A stretch of 64,000 nucleotides of DNA from Hyphomonas sp. (lineage in GTDB: Bacteria > Pseudomonadota > Alphaproteobacteria > Caulobacterales > Hyphomonadaceae): the NCBI GenBank assembly GCA_002700305.1, contig PACZ01000040.1:48232-112231 (forward strand). Reading direction: 5' to 3'. Below are positions 55,710 to 62,923 of this stretch, piece after piece. The notes under the pieces are model-generated. The model worked only from the letters and a program-made list of their open reading frames with translations. It did not search any database and was not told the DNA's origin. Position 1 is the first letter of the stretch, and each line of letters begins with the position of its first letter. The position numbers and the translations under genes were made by a program.

Positions 55710-56195
55710 ATGATGTTCAAGGTTCTTCCGACGTCCTTCTTTTTCCTCGCGGCCTGCGCTGTTGCCCTCATGCCTGCGCAGGCGGATGTGCTGCTGTCTT
55801 CGGCCTCGGTCGAGCGAGTGGTGCTGATGGAATACGAGGACGGGTCGACCGAGACGGAATACGTGCCGGCAGACGCTGTCGAGCCCGGACAGGAGCTCGC
55901 CTATGTGGTGAGCTTCCGGAACGAAGGGGCCGAGGAGGAAGACAGTGTCGTCATGACCATCCCGGTGCCGGAAGACATGATCTATGTCGATGACTCGGTG
56001 ATCGCCGACAATGCGGCCGTGGACTTCTCCATTGATGGTGGCAAGTCCTTCGCGCCGCGCGACGATCTGTTGATCGAGGATGGCGACAATGTCCGCATGG
56101 CCTCCGCCGATGAGATCACGCATGTCCGCTGGACCTTCGCACGCGTGACACCAGGCGAGGAAGGCATGCTCGCCTTCCATGCGATCCTGAACTGA
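55710..56195 (+). CDS. Exported DUF11-like protein
   Basis: 161 residues. Signal peptide (LPTSFFFLAACAVALMPAQA), then a single beta-sandwich: RVVLMEYEDGSTETEYVPAD, PGQELAYVVSFRNEGAEEED, VPEDMIYVDDS and ITHVRWTFARVTPGE, resembling DUF11/conserved repeat domains seen in bacterial surface proteins. Acidic overall. ATG at 55710 (or 55713) begins the signal peptide, with no clear ribosome site. Function unknown. Confidence 0.8.
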   Translation: MMFKVLPTSFFFLAACAVALMPAQADVLLSSASVERVVLMEYEDGSTETEYVPADAVEPGQELAYVVSFRNEGAEEEDSVVMTIPVPEDMIYVDDSVIADNAAVDFSIDGGKSFAPRDDLLIEDGDNVRMASADEITHVRWTFARVTPGEEGMLAFHAILN

Positions 56196-56218
56196 ACCCA
56201 CCCCTAAGCTGCCCTGCA

Positions 56219-56248
56219 TTGACCCGTACGCCCGCCCTGGCGTAACGC
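56219..56248 (+). promoter_or_regulatory. Candidate promoter giving a leaderless trpF transcript
   Basis: TTGACC (56219-56224) and TAACGC (56243-56248) are 18 bases apart. The trpF ATG follows the -10 by only seven bases, so initiation would be at or near the ATG, consistent with the lack of a ribosome site. Confidence 0.35.
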
Positions 56249-56255
56249 CGGTGCC

Positions 56256-56885
56256 ATGACTCGTGTGAAGATCTGCGGCCTCAAGGATCCGGACCTCGTG
56301 CGCCTCTGCGCAGCGGAGGGGGCGGACTGGATTGGCTTTGTCTTTGTCGAGGCGAGCCCGCGCTACGTCACACCGGAAGCGGCCGAGACCCTGCTGCTCG
56401 GCGTTGGCCGGGCTGTGCCGGTGGCTTTGCTGGCGGACGCCGATGACATCCTGATCGACCGTGTGGTTGCGACGGGCATTCGCGTGCTTCAGCTGCACGG
56501 ACAGGAACCCCCGGAACGCGTGGCTGAGATCCGTGACCGCACCGGCTGTGAGGTCTGGAAGGCGATCGGCGTGGAAACGGCAGGCGACCTTGCGGGGGCA
56601 GGGGCCTACACCGCCGCCGACCGTCTTCTCATGGATGCAAAGCCCCCGAAGGGTGCGGATCACACGGGCGGGCATGGTCAGGCCTTCGACTGGTCGATCC
56701 TGAAAGACTGGACGGCGCCGAAACCATGGATCCTGGCCGGGGGCCTGACGCCGGAGAATGTGGCAGGCGCAGTCGCTGCGACAGGTGCGCCGGCGGTTGA
56801 CGTCTCCTCTGGCGTGGAGCGGCTGCGGGGGCTAAAGGACAAGGAGCTGGTGCGGGCGTTTCTCCGCGCCGCCAAAGAGGTCTGA
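56256..56885 (+). CDS. trpF: Phosphoribosylanthranilate isomerase
   Basis: 209 residues, TIM barrel. [12 protein letters not shown] at the start (catalytic Cys7 and general-base region), [26 protein letters not shown] and [11 protein letters not shown] are TrpF signatures. Catalyses the Amadori rearrangement in tryptophan synthesis. trpB starts one base after its stop. Confidence 0.97.
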   Translation: MTRVKICGLKDPDLVRLCAAEGADWIGFVFVEASPRYVTPEAAETLLLGVGRAVPVALLADADDILIDRVVATGIRVLQLHGQEPPERVAEIRDRTGCEVWKAIGVETAGDLAGAGAYTAADRLLMDAKPPKGADHTGGHGQAFDWSILKDWTAPKPWILAGGLTPENVAGAVAATGAPAVDVSSGVERLRGLKDKELVRAFLRAAKEV

Positions 56886-56886
56886 A

Positions 56887-58101
56887 ATGATGGACGTGAG
56901 AAATACCTGGGACCAGTGGCCGGACATGAATGGCCGGTTCGGTGAGTTCGGCGGACGCTATGTCGCCGAAACGCTGATGCCGCTGATCCTGGAACTCGAA
57001 GCCGAATACCGCCGGGCGCAGGACGACCCGGCATTCAAGGCCGAGATGGACGACCTCTGGGCCCATTATGTCGGCCGCCCGTCGCCGCTCTATTTTGCCG
57101 AGCGCCTGACCGAGCATTTCGGCGGCGCGAAGATCTATTTCAAGCGTGACGAGCTGAACCATACCGGCGCGCACAAGATCAATAACTGCCTGGGCCAGGT
57201 GCTGCTGGCACGCCGCATGGGCAAGACCCGTATCATTGCCGAGACCGGCGCGGGCCAACACGGTGTGGCAACGGCGACGATCTGCGCGCGCTTCGGCCTC
57301 GAATGCGTCGTCTTCATGGGCGAGACCGATGTCGAGCGCCAGAAGCCGAACGTGTTCCGCATGAGCCTGCTGGGCGCAAAGATTGTACCGGTCTCCTCCG
57401 GCACGGGCACGCTGAAAGACGCGATGAACGAGGCCCTGCGCGACTGGGTCACGAACGTCGACAATACATTCTACTGTATCGGCACCGTAGCCGGGCCTCA
57501 TCCGTACCCGGAACTGGTGCGGGATTTCCAGTCGATCATCGGCAAGGAAGCCCGCGAGCAGATCCTGGAGCGGGAAGGGCGCCTGCCGGACGTCATCATG
57601 GCCTGCATCGGCGGTGGCTCGAATGCGATCGGTCTGTTCCATCCCTTCCTGGAAGACGAAAGCGTCCGCATGATTGGCGTCGAGGCGGCTGGCCATGGCA
57701 TCGAAACGGGCGAACATGCGGCGGCTCTCAATGGCGGCCGGCCGGGCATCCTGCACGGCAACCGCACCTACCTGCTGCAGACCGATGACGGCCAGATCCT
57801 CGATGCGCACTCGATTTCTGCCGGGCTCGATTATCCGGGCATCGGGCCGGAACATGCCTTCCTGCGCGACACCGGCCGGGCCGAATACCTGTCGACAACA
57901 GACAAGGAAGCTCTTGAGGCCTTCCAGCTCTGCACGAAGCTCGAAGGCATCATCCCGGCACTTGAGCCGTCCCACGCGCTCGCACGCGTTGGTGAAGTGG
58001 CACAGGAACTTGGGCCGGATGGCCTGATCATCCTCAATATGTGCGGCCGCGGCGACAAGGACGTCTTCTCTGTCGCCAAGCATCTCGGAGTGGACATGTG
58101 A
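56887..58101 (+). CDS. trpB: Tryptophan synthase beta chain
   Basis: 404 residues. PLP-lysine in [29 protein letters not shown] near the start, phosphate-binding [10 protein letters not shown] and the substrate loop [12 protein letters not shown]. Condenses indole with serine. Its stop overlaps the GTG of a lipoprotein gene (GTGA), and trpA is two genes further on. Confidence 0.98.
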   Translation: MMDVRNTWDQWPDMNGRFGEFGGRYVAETLMPLILELEAEYRRAQDDPAFKAEMDDLWAHYVGRPSPLYFAERLTEHFGGAKIYFKRDELNHTGAHKINNCLGQVLLARRMGKTRIIAETGAGQHGVATATICARFGLECVVFMGETDVERQKPNVFRMSLLGAKIVPVSSGTGTLKDAMNEALRDWVTNVDNTFYCIGTVAGPHPYPELVRDFQSIIGKEAREQILEREGRLPDVIMACIGGGSNAIGLFHPFLEDESVRMIGVEAAGHGIETGEHAAALNGGRPGILHGNRTYLLQTDDGQILDAHSISAGLDYPGIGPEHAFLRDTGRAEYLSTTDKEALEAFQLCTKLEGIIPALEPSHALARVGEVAQELGPDGLIILNMCGRGDKDVFSVAKHLGVDM

Positions 58102-58472
58102 GGCAGGTTCTTCCCGTCATCCTTCTTGTTTTGCTAGGCGCCTGCGTGCCGACGACCAAGTATGCATATGTCCCGCTGACGCAGCAGAATTTCGAGGCGG
58201 CGCAGAATGGCGAGAAGATTCCGCTCGTGGCGCACGATACAGTGCTCTGTTTCGCCGATGGGCGGACGGCACCCATCCGGTATGCGGAATGGACCGATAA
58301 TGGCATCTGCGGGCAGGCACATCCCCCGATTGGCGATGATGATGGCAACCGATGCTATGACTGGGACCAGATCGCCGGCATCGGTATTCCATACGAAGGA
58401 CGCTCCCTGTCGGTTATCCCCATGGCCGCCGTGCAGATAGGAAAATGCGATCCGGAGGCACTTGCAGAATGA
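58098..58472 (+). CDS. Small lipoprotein of unknown function inside the trp operon
   Basis: 124 residues starting at GTG. Lipobox VLLGAC (Cys16). The mature part has four Cys ([36 protein letters not shown]), perhaps two periplasmic disulfides. No family recognised. It overlaps trpB and cutA by four bases on either side (GTGA, ATGA), so it is certainly part of the operon. Confidence 0.82.
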   Translation: MRQVLPVILLVLLGACVPTTKYAYVPLTQQNFEAAQNGEKIPLVAHDTVLCFADGRTAPIRYAEWTDNGICGQAHPPIGDDDGNRCYDWDQIAGIGIPYEGRSLSVIPMAAVQIGKCDPEALAE

Positions 58473-58789
58473 CCGACCTTCTCCTCATCCGCATCACTTG
58501 CCCCTCGCAGCGGGTGGCCGAGGACATTGGCGATGCCGCCGTCGAGCACAAACTGGCGGCCTGCGCGAACCTGGAAGGTCCGGTCTCGTCCACCTATCGC
58601 TGGAAAGGTGTGGTGGAGCAGGCGTTTGAATACATTCTCTGGCTCAAGGCGCCGAAAGCGAACTGGGACCGGATCGAGGCCCTCGTCCTTACCCATCACC
58701 CTTATGACGTCCCGGCCATGGTGGCGCTGCCTTGCCTTGAGGCGCACGACCCCTATGCCGCCTGGGTCCACGAAAACACGGAAAGCTGA
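58469..58789 (+). CDS. cutA: Divalent cation tolerance protein CutA
   Basis: 106 residues. [55 protein letters not shown] and HPYDVPAMVALP are the CutA1 family blocks; the protein forms a trimer with a ferredoxin-like fold. The link to copper tolerance is historical and its molecular role is unsettled. It overlaps the lipoprotein by four bases and trpA by one. Confidence 0.93.
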   Translation: MTDLLLIRITCPSQRVAEDIGDAAVEHKLAACANLEGPVSSTYRWKGVVEQAFEYILWLKAPKANWDRIEALVLTHHPYDVPAMVALPCLEAHDPYAAWVHENTES

Positions 58790-59616
58790 TGCCAACGGAA
58801 CGTATTACCGCTGCCTTCGACCGCGCGAAGGCGGAAAAGCGCGCAGTCCTAGTCTCCTATCTCATGGCAGGCGATCCGGACCTTGAGACGAGTTACCAGG
58901 CGCTCTGCGCCCTGCGCGACAATGGCGCGGACATCATCGAGCTGGGCGCACCCTTTACCGATCCCATGGCCGATGGCCCGGCGATCCAGCGGGCGGGCCT
59001 GCGTGCGCTGGCAGCGAAAACGAAGCTGACGGATGTGCTGGCGCTCGCTGCCCGGTTCCGTGAAACCGACCAGACCACACCGCTGATCATCATGGGCTAT
59101 GCCAATCCGGTCCATTCCATGGGCTATGGCGCCTTTGCCGAGGCCGCGCATGAGGCCGGTGTCGACGGCACGATCATCGTGGACCTGCCGCCGGAAGAAG
59201 ATGCGCCGCTGCGGGAAGAATACGCGAAATACGGCCTCTCGGTGATCCGCCTGGCGACACCGACGACGCACGAAGCCCGCATGAAGAAGGTCGCCGAAGG
59301 CGCCTCCGGCTTCCTGTATTTCGTCTCCGTGACCGGTGTGACAGGGGCCGGAAGCGCCGATCCTGCCGTTATTGCAGGGAACATTGACATGGCCCGGCGC
59401 GTTTCAGGACTGCCAGTTTGTGTTGGCTTTGGTGTAAAAACCGGTGCACAGGCTGCGGAAATGGCTAAAATAGCCGATGGGGTTGTCGTAGGCAGTGCTT
59501 TCGTGGAGCATGCAGAGGCGGCTCACGAATCAAGGGATCTGGCCCGCGCACCCCAGGGCATGGGGGCTTTGGCCAAGGAACTGAGCAAGGCGATCGCCGA
59601 GGTCGCGAAACCGTAG
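58789..59616 (+). CDS. trpA: Tryptophan synthase alpha chain
   Basis: 275 residues, TIM barrel. LVSYLMAGDPDLETS, IIELGAPFTDPMADGPAIQR (catalytic Glu), GVDGTIIVDLPPEE (catalytic Asp) and FVSVTGVTGAG are signatures. Cleaves indole-3-glycerol phosphate and passes indole to TrpB. The start shares one base with the cutA stop. Confidence 0.97.
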   Translation: MPTERITAAFDRAKAEKRAVLVSYLMAGDPDLETSYQALCALRDNGADIIELGAPFTDPMADGPAIQRAGLRALAAKTKLTDVLALAARFRETDQTTPLIIMGYANPVHSMGYGAFAEAAHEAGVDGTIIVDLPPEEDAPLREEYAKYGLSVIRLATPTTHEARMKKVAEGASGFLYFVSVTGVTGAGSADPAVIAGNIDMARRVSGLPVCVGFGVKTGAQAAEMAKIADGVVVGSAFVEHAEAAHESRDLARAPQGMGALAKELSKAIAEVAKP

Positions 59617-59644
59617 TGGCTGTTACAGCCGTGGAGGTTGTCGG

Positions 59645-60610
59645 ATGAACTGGATCAACAAGGTCACCCCGCCGGGCCTGAAGACCATGCTGACCAAGCG
59701 GGACACGCCGGATGACCTGTGGGTGAAATGCCCGTTGTCCGGAGAGCTGGTTTACAAAACCGATCTGGAAGAAAACTGGCATGTCACGCCGGCTGGCGCG
59801 CACCTGCGCATTTCCCCGCGCACACGCTTCCGCCTACTGTTCGATGATGAGCGCTGGGAGCCGATTGAGCTGCCGGGCGTGGCACTGGATCCGCTGAAAT
59901 TCAAGGACGACAAGCCTTATCCGGCGCGGCTGAAAGCGGCCAAGTCAAAGATTGCGGCCCGCGAGAAGAAAGAAACCGAAGGCGGCGGCGCCCCGCTGCT
60001 GCAGGACGACTGCATGGTTGCCGCCTATGGCAAGATCGGCGGCGTGCCGGCGGTCGTGCTGGTGCAGGATTTTGCTTTCATGGGCGGTTCGCTCGGCATG
60101 GCAGCCGGGGAGGGGTTCATCACCGCCGCTCATATGGCGCTGGCCCGCAAGGCCGCTTTTGTCGTCTGCACCGCTTCGGGCGGGGCGCGCATGCAGGAAG
60201 GCACGCTCAGCCTGATGCAGATGCCGCGCACGACGCTCGCCATCAATGAACTGGGCGAAGCGAAACTGCCTTATGTGGTCGTACTGACCGACCCGACCTC
60301 CGGCGGCGTTTCGGCCTCTTACGCCATGCTGGGCGATGTTCACATTGCCGAGCCGGGTGCGATGATCGCCTTTTCCGGCCCGCGCGTGATCGAACAGACG
60401 ATCCGTGAGAGCCTGCCCAAAGGCTTCCAGCGGTCTGAATTCCTGCGTGAAAAAGGCCAGGTCGACATTGTGGTCGACCGCCGCAAGATGAAGGATACGC
60501 TCTCGCGCGTCCTCTCCATGCTGATGCCGAAGTCGCGCCGTGCCAGCGACAGCATGCCGGCCTCGCTCAATCCGCCCAAAACACATGTGTCCAAGGGCAA
60601 GTCTGATTGA
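59645..60610 (+). CDS. accD: Acetyl-CoA carboxylase carboxyltransferase beta subunit, zinc ribbon degenerate
   Basis: 321 residues. Transfers the carboxyl group from biotin to acetyl-CoA together with AccA. The crotonase-like core is intact (VQDFAFMGGSLGMAAGEGF, CTASGGARMQEG, TDPTSGGVSASYAMLGD). The N-terminal ribbon that carries four Cys in E. coli reads LWVKCPLSGELVYKT and WHVTPAGAHLR, leaving a single cysteine, so it cannot bind zinc in the usual way; this is seen in alphaproteobacterial AccD. A good GAGGTTG-type site precedes the start. folC overlaps its stop. Confidence 0.96.
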   Translation: MNWINKVTPPGLKTMLTKRDTPDDLWVKCPLSGELVYKTDLEENWHVTPAGAHLRISPRTRFRLLFDDERWEPIELPGVALDPLKFKDDKPYPARLKAAKSKIAAREKKETEGGGAPLLQDDCMVAAYGKIGGVPAVVLVQDFAFMGGSLGMAAGEGFITAAHMALARKAAFVVCTASGGARMQEGTLSLMQMPRTTLAINELGEAKLPYVVVLTDPTSGGVSASYAMLGDVHIAEPGAMIAFSGPRVIEQTIRESLPKGFQRSEFLREKGQVDIVVDRRKMKDTLSRVLSMLMPKSRRASDSMPASLNPPKTHVSKGKSD

Positions 60611-61860
60611 GCGGAGACAGTGCGGCCCTTGCCGCAGCGCTGAAGCGTTTCGAAGGGCTCTATCCTGAGACGATTCACCTGTCGTTGGGACGGGTCGAGG
60701 CTGCGCTTGAAGCACTCGGCCGCCCGCAGGATCGCTTGCCGCCGGTCATCCATGTTGCAGGAACGAACGGGAAGGGCTCGACCAGCGCTTTCATGCGCGC
60801 CATGGCCGAAGCAGCCGGTCTGAAGGTGCATGTCTTCACCAGTCCGCACCTTGTCCGCTTCAATGAGCGGATCCGGCTGGCGGGTGAAATCGTTGACGAT
60901 GCGCGCCTGATCGACTGGCTTGAGAGGACCTACGAAGCCATCAAGGGCCAGGAAATCACTCATTTCGAGGCCACAACGGCAACGGCGCTGCTGGCCTTTT
61001 CCGAAGTGCCGGCAGACCTGTTGATCCTCGAAGTCGGCCTTGGCGGGCGCTATGATGCGACCAATGTCATCGCGCAGCCGGCCCTGTGCGTAATCACGCC
61101 GGTGGACTTTGACCACAAGGCATTTCTCGGGTCTGACATCCGCAAGATTGCGGGTGAGAAGGCGGGGATCATCCGGCCGGGACGCCCGGTGCTGAGCGCC
61201 ATCCAGCGCAAGGTCTGCGATGATGTCATCACGGCCGAAGCCGCCCGGCAGGGGGCGCCGCTCTACAAGCTCAAGGCGCACTATATCGATGCCATGCCGG
61301 ATCATATCGGACTTATAGGCGAGCATCAGCGGGCCAATGCGGCACTCGCGGCGATGGCGATGCAGCTGTTCGGCAATTCCACCCGCATCCCGCAGGACGC
61401 GATCTTCGAGGGCGCCCGCACCGCGACCTGGCCGGCCCGGATGCAACGCCTGAAAGATGGCCCGCTGACCGCACTCGTGCCGGGCTGTGAGGTCTGGCTG
61501 GACGGCGGGCACAATCCGCACGCTGCCCGGGCGATCGTCCGGCACCTGTCAAAGCAGGACGGGAAGACGGTGCTTGTCTCGGCCATGTTGGCGTCCAAGG
61601 ACGCCACCGGCTTCTTCCTGCCGTTCCGGTCCCTGCATCCGCCTGTGTTCACCGTGCCGAATGCGCCGGGTCACCTGGCGTCAGAACCGCAGGAACTGGC
61701 CGATGCGGCGAACACGGCCGGGCTTGAGGCTGTGGCGTGCGAGAGCCTGGAAGCAGGACTGAAGGCTGCCGCGGCAACCGGCGCCGACCGGATCCTGATC
61801 TGCGGGTCGCTATACCTGGCAGGCGAAGTCCTGTCGAAGAATGGCGAAGAGCCGGTCTGA
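60607..61860 (+). CDS. folC: Folylpolyglutamate/dihydrofolate synthase
   Basis: 417 residues. The P-loop region VIHVAGTNGKGSTSAFMRAM, TSPHLVRFNERI, HFEATTATALLAF, EVGLGGRYDATNV and DGGHNPHAARA are FolC signatures. Adds glutamate to dihydropteroate and folates. The TTG start at 60607 overlaps the accD TGA (TTGA), and no ATG or GTG occurs early enough, so the rare start appears real. A bidirectional terminator follows. Confidence 0.95.
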   Translation: MSGDSAALAAALKRFEGLYPETIHLSLGRVEAALEALGRPQDRLPPVIHVAGTNGKGSTSAFMRAMAEAAGLKVHVFTSPHLVRFNERIRLAGEIVDDARLIDWLERTYEAIKGQEITHFEATTATALLAFSEVPADLLILEVGLGGRYDATNVIAQPALCVITPVDFDHKAFLGSDIRKIAGEKAGIIRPGRPVLSAIQRKVCDDVITAEAARQGAPLYKLKAHYIDAMPDHIGLIGEHQRANAALAAMAMQLFGNSTRIPQDAIFEGARTATWPARMQRLKDGPLTALVPGCEVWLDGGHNPHAARAIVRHLSKQDGKTVLVSAMLASKDATGFFLPFRSLHPPVFTVPNAPGHLASEPQELADAANTAGLEAVACESLEAGLKAAAATGADRILICGSLYLAGEVLSKNGEEPV

Positions 61861-61889
61861 CAGGCTGAACACTTTAAACGGACATGAAA

Positions 61890-61916
61890 AAAGGGCGGCC
61901 AATCAGGTCGCCCTTT
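61890..61916. terminator. Bidirectional rho-independent terminator between folC and mscL
   Basis: An 11-bp stem AAAGGGCGGCC / GGTCGCCCTTT with one G-U pair and loop AATCA, preceded by an A-run and followed by T, so it can stop transcription from both sides. It lies 30 bases after folC. Confidence 0.85.
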
Positions 61917-61993
61917 CCACTCTACGCGTACTCTACTGTCCGGGAGTATGGTTGTTGAACCTTAACAGAACCCGAACACGGTGACCGCAGGGC

Positions 61994-62407
61994 CTAGCTG
62001 GACTGTTTTGCCAGCAGGTTGCGGATTTCTTCCAGAAGCACTTCCTGGCGCGGCGGGGCCGGCGGCGGAGCAGCTTCTTCCTTTTTCTTCATTTTGTTCA
62101 TGCCCTTGATGAGGAGGAACATGACGAAGGCGACGATGGTGAAGGAGATGATAGCGGAGATGAAGTCTCCGATTTTCACGACAACGGCCTCCTTGAGGAC
62201 TTCGCCGTCGGCGCCGAGCGTGGCAGGCACCATCTCGTAATTCCAGCTGCCGAAATCCAGGCCGCCCATGACCGGGCTGAGAAGGGGCAGGAACACCCCC
62301 TGGATGAAGGCGGTGACCAGTGTCGCGAATGCCCCGCCCATGACAAAGGCAACCGCCATGTCAACGAGGTTGCCCTTCATCGCGAATTCTTTGAATTCCT
62401 TTAACAT
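61994..62407 (-). CDS. mscL: Large-conductance mechanosensitive channel
   Basis: 137 residues. MLKEFKEFAMKGNLVDMAVA at the N-terminus, first helix FVMGGAFATLVTAFI, periplasmic loop, second helix IISFTIVAFVMFLLIKGMN and a C-terminal bundle: classic MscL. Opens on hypo-osmotic shock. AGGAGGGG precedes the ATG, with a small AGGCT/AGCCT hairpin just upstream of it. Confidence 0.97.
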   Translation of the reverse strand: MLKEFKEFAMKGNLVDMAVAFVMGGAFATLVTAFIQGVFLPLLSPVMGGLDFGSWNYEMVPATLGADGEVLKEAVVVKIGDFISAIISFTIVAFVMFLLIKGMNKMKKKEEAAPPPAPPRQEVLLEEIRNLLAKQSS

Positions 62408-62512
62408 TTTAGTTTCCCCTCCTGAGGCTTCGAGCCTGGATACCTACTGGTTTGATCCTATTATTTGGCAAACCGGTCAAGGCAGATCGTATTTCGGGGG
62501 TCCCTGAGAGGC

Positions 62513-62812
62513 TTATCTCGCCTCAGGGTCTTCGCCGCCATTGACGCGGGCGCGCAATTCCTTGCCAGCCTTGAAGAAGGGGACGGACTTGGCCGGCACT
62601 TCCACCGGTTCCCCGGTCCGCGGGTTGCGCCCCTTGCGGGAATCGCGCTGGCGAACAGAGAAGGCGCCGAAGCCGCGCAGCTCAACACGGTCACCGCGGG
62701 CGAGCGCGGCGGCGATCTCGTCCAGGATCACATTCACGACCTTTTCCAGATCTTCCTGGCGGAGGTGAGCGTATTCCGTCGCGAGTTTTGCGATAAGTTC
62801 TGACTTCAGCAT
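62513..62812 (-). CDS. ihfB: Integration host factor beta subunit
   Basis: 99 residues from [11 protein letters not shown]. The HU/IHF fold is clear ([46 protein letters not shown] with the DNA-intercalating proline arm). Its place directly after rpsA identifies it as IhfB rather than HU. It bends DNA as a heterodimer with IhfA. The 120-codon frame starting at 62875 would include the terminator, so the shorter start is used. Confidence 0.93.
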   Translation of the reverse strand: MLKSELIAKLATEYAHLRQEDLEKVVNVILDEIAAALARGDRVELRGFGAFSVRQRDSRKGRNPRTGEPVEVPAKSVPFFKAGKELRARVNGGEDPEAR

Positions 62813-62831
62813 CCCTTTGATATAAAACGCA

Positions 62832-62864
62832 TTTGCGGCGGGAACGCTAGGCCCCCGCCGCAAA
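62832..62864 (-). terminator. Rho-independent terminator after rpsA
   Basis: A perfect 11-bp stem (TTTGCGGCGGG at 62832-62842, CCCGCCGCAAA at 62854-62864) with an 11-base loop. Reading on the minus strand, GCGTTTTATA follows. It separates rpsA from ihfB. Confidence 0.8.
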
Positions 62865-62893
62865 CATTTCATCAAATTTAGAAACCAGGTGGT

Positions 62894-62913
62894 GCCGGCC
62901 CGTTCAGGCCGGC
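62894..62913 (-). other. Second hairpin just behind the rpsA stop
   Basis: GCCGGCC-CGTTCA-GGCCGGC, a 7-bp perfect stem 10 bases after the stop and 29 bases before the main terminator. Without a T-run, it may stabilise the mRNA 3' end. Confidence 0.5.
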
Positions 62914-62923
62914 CTTACCCGGC

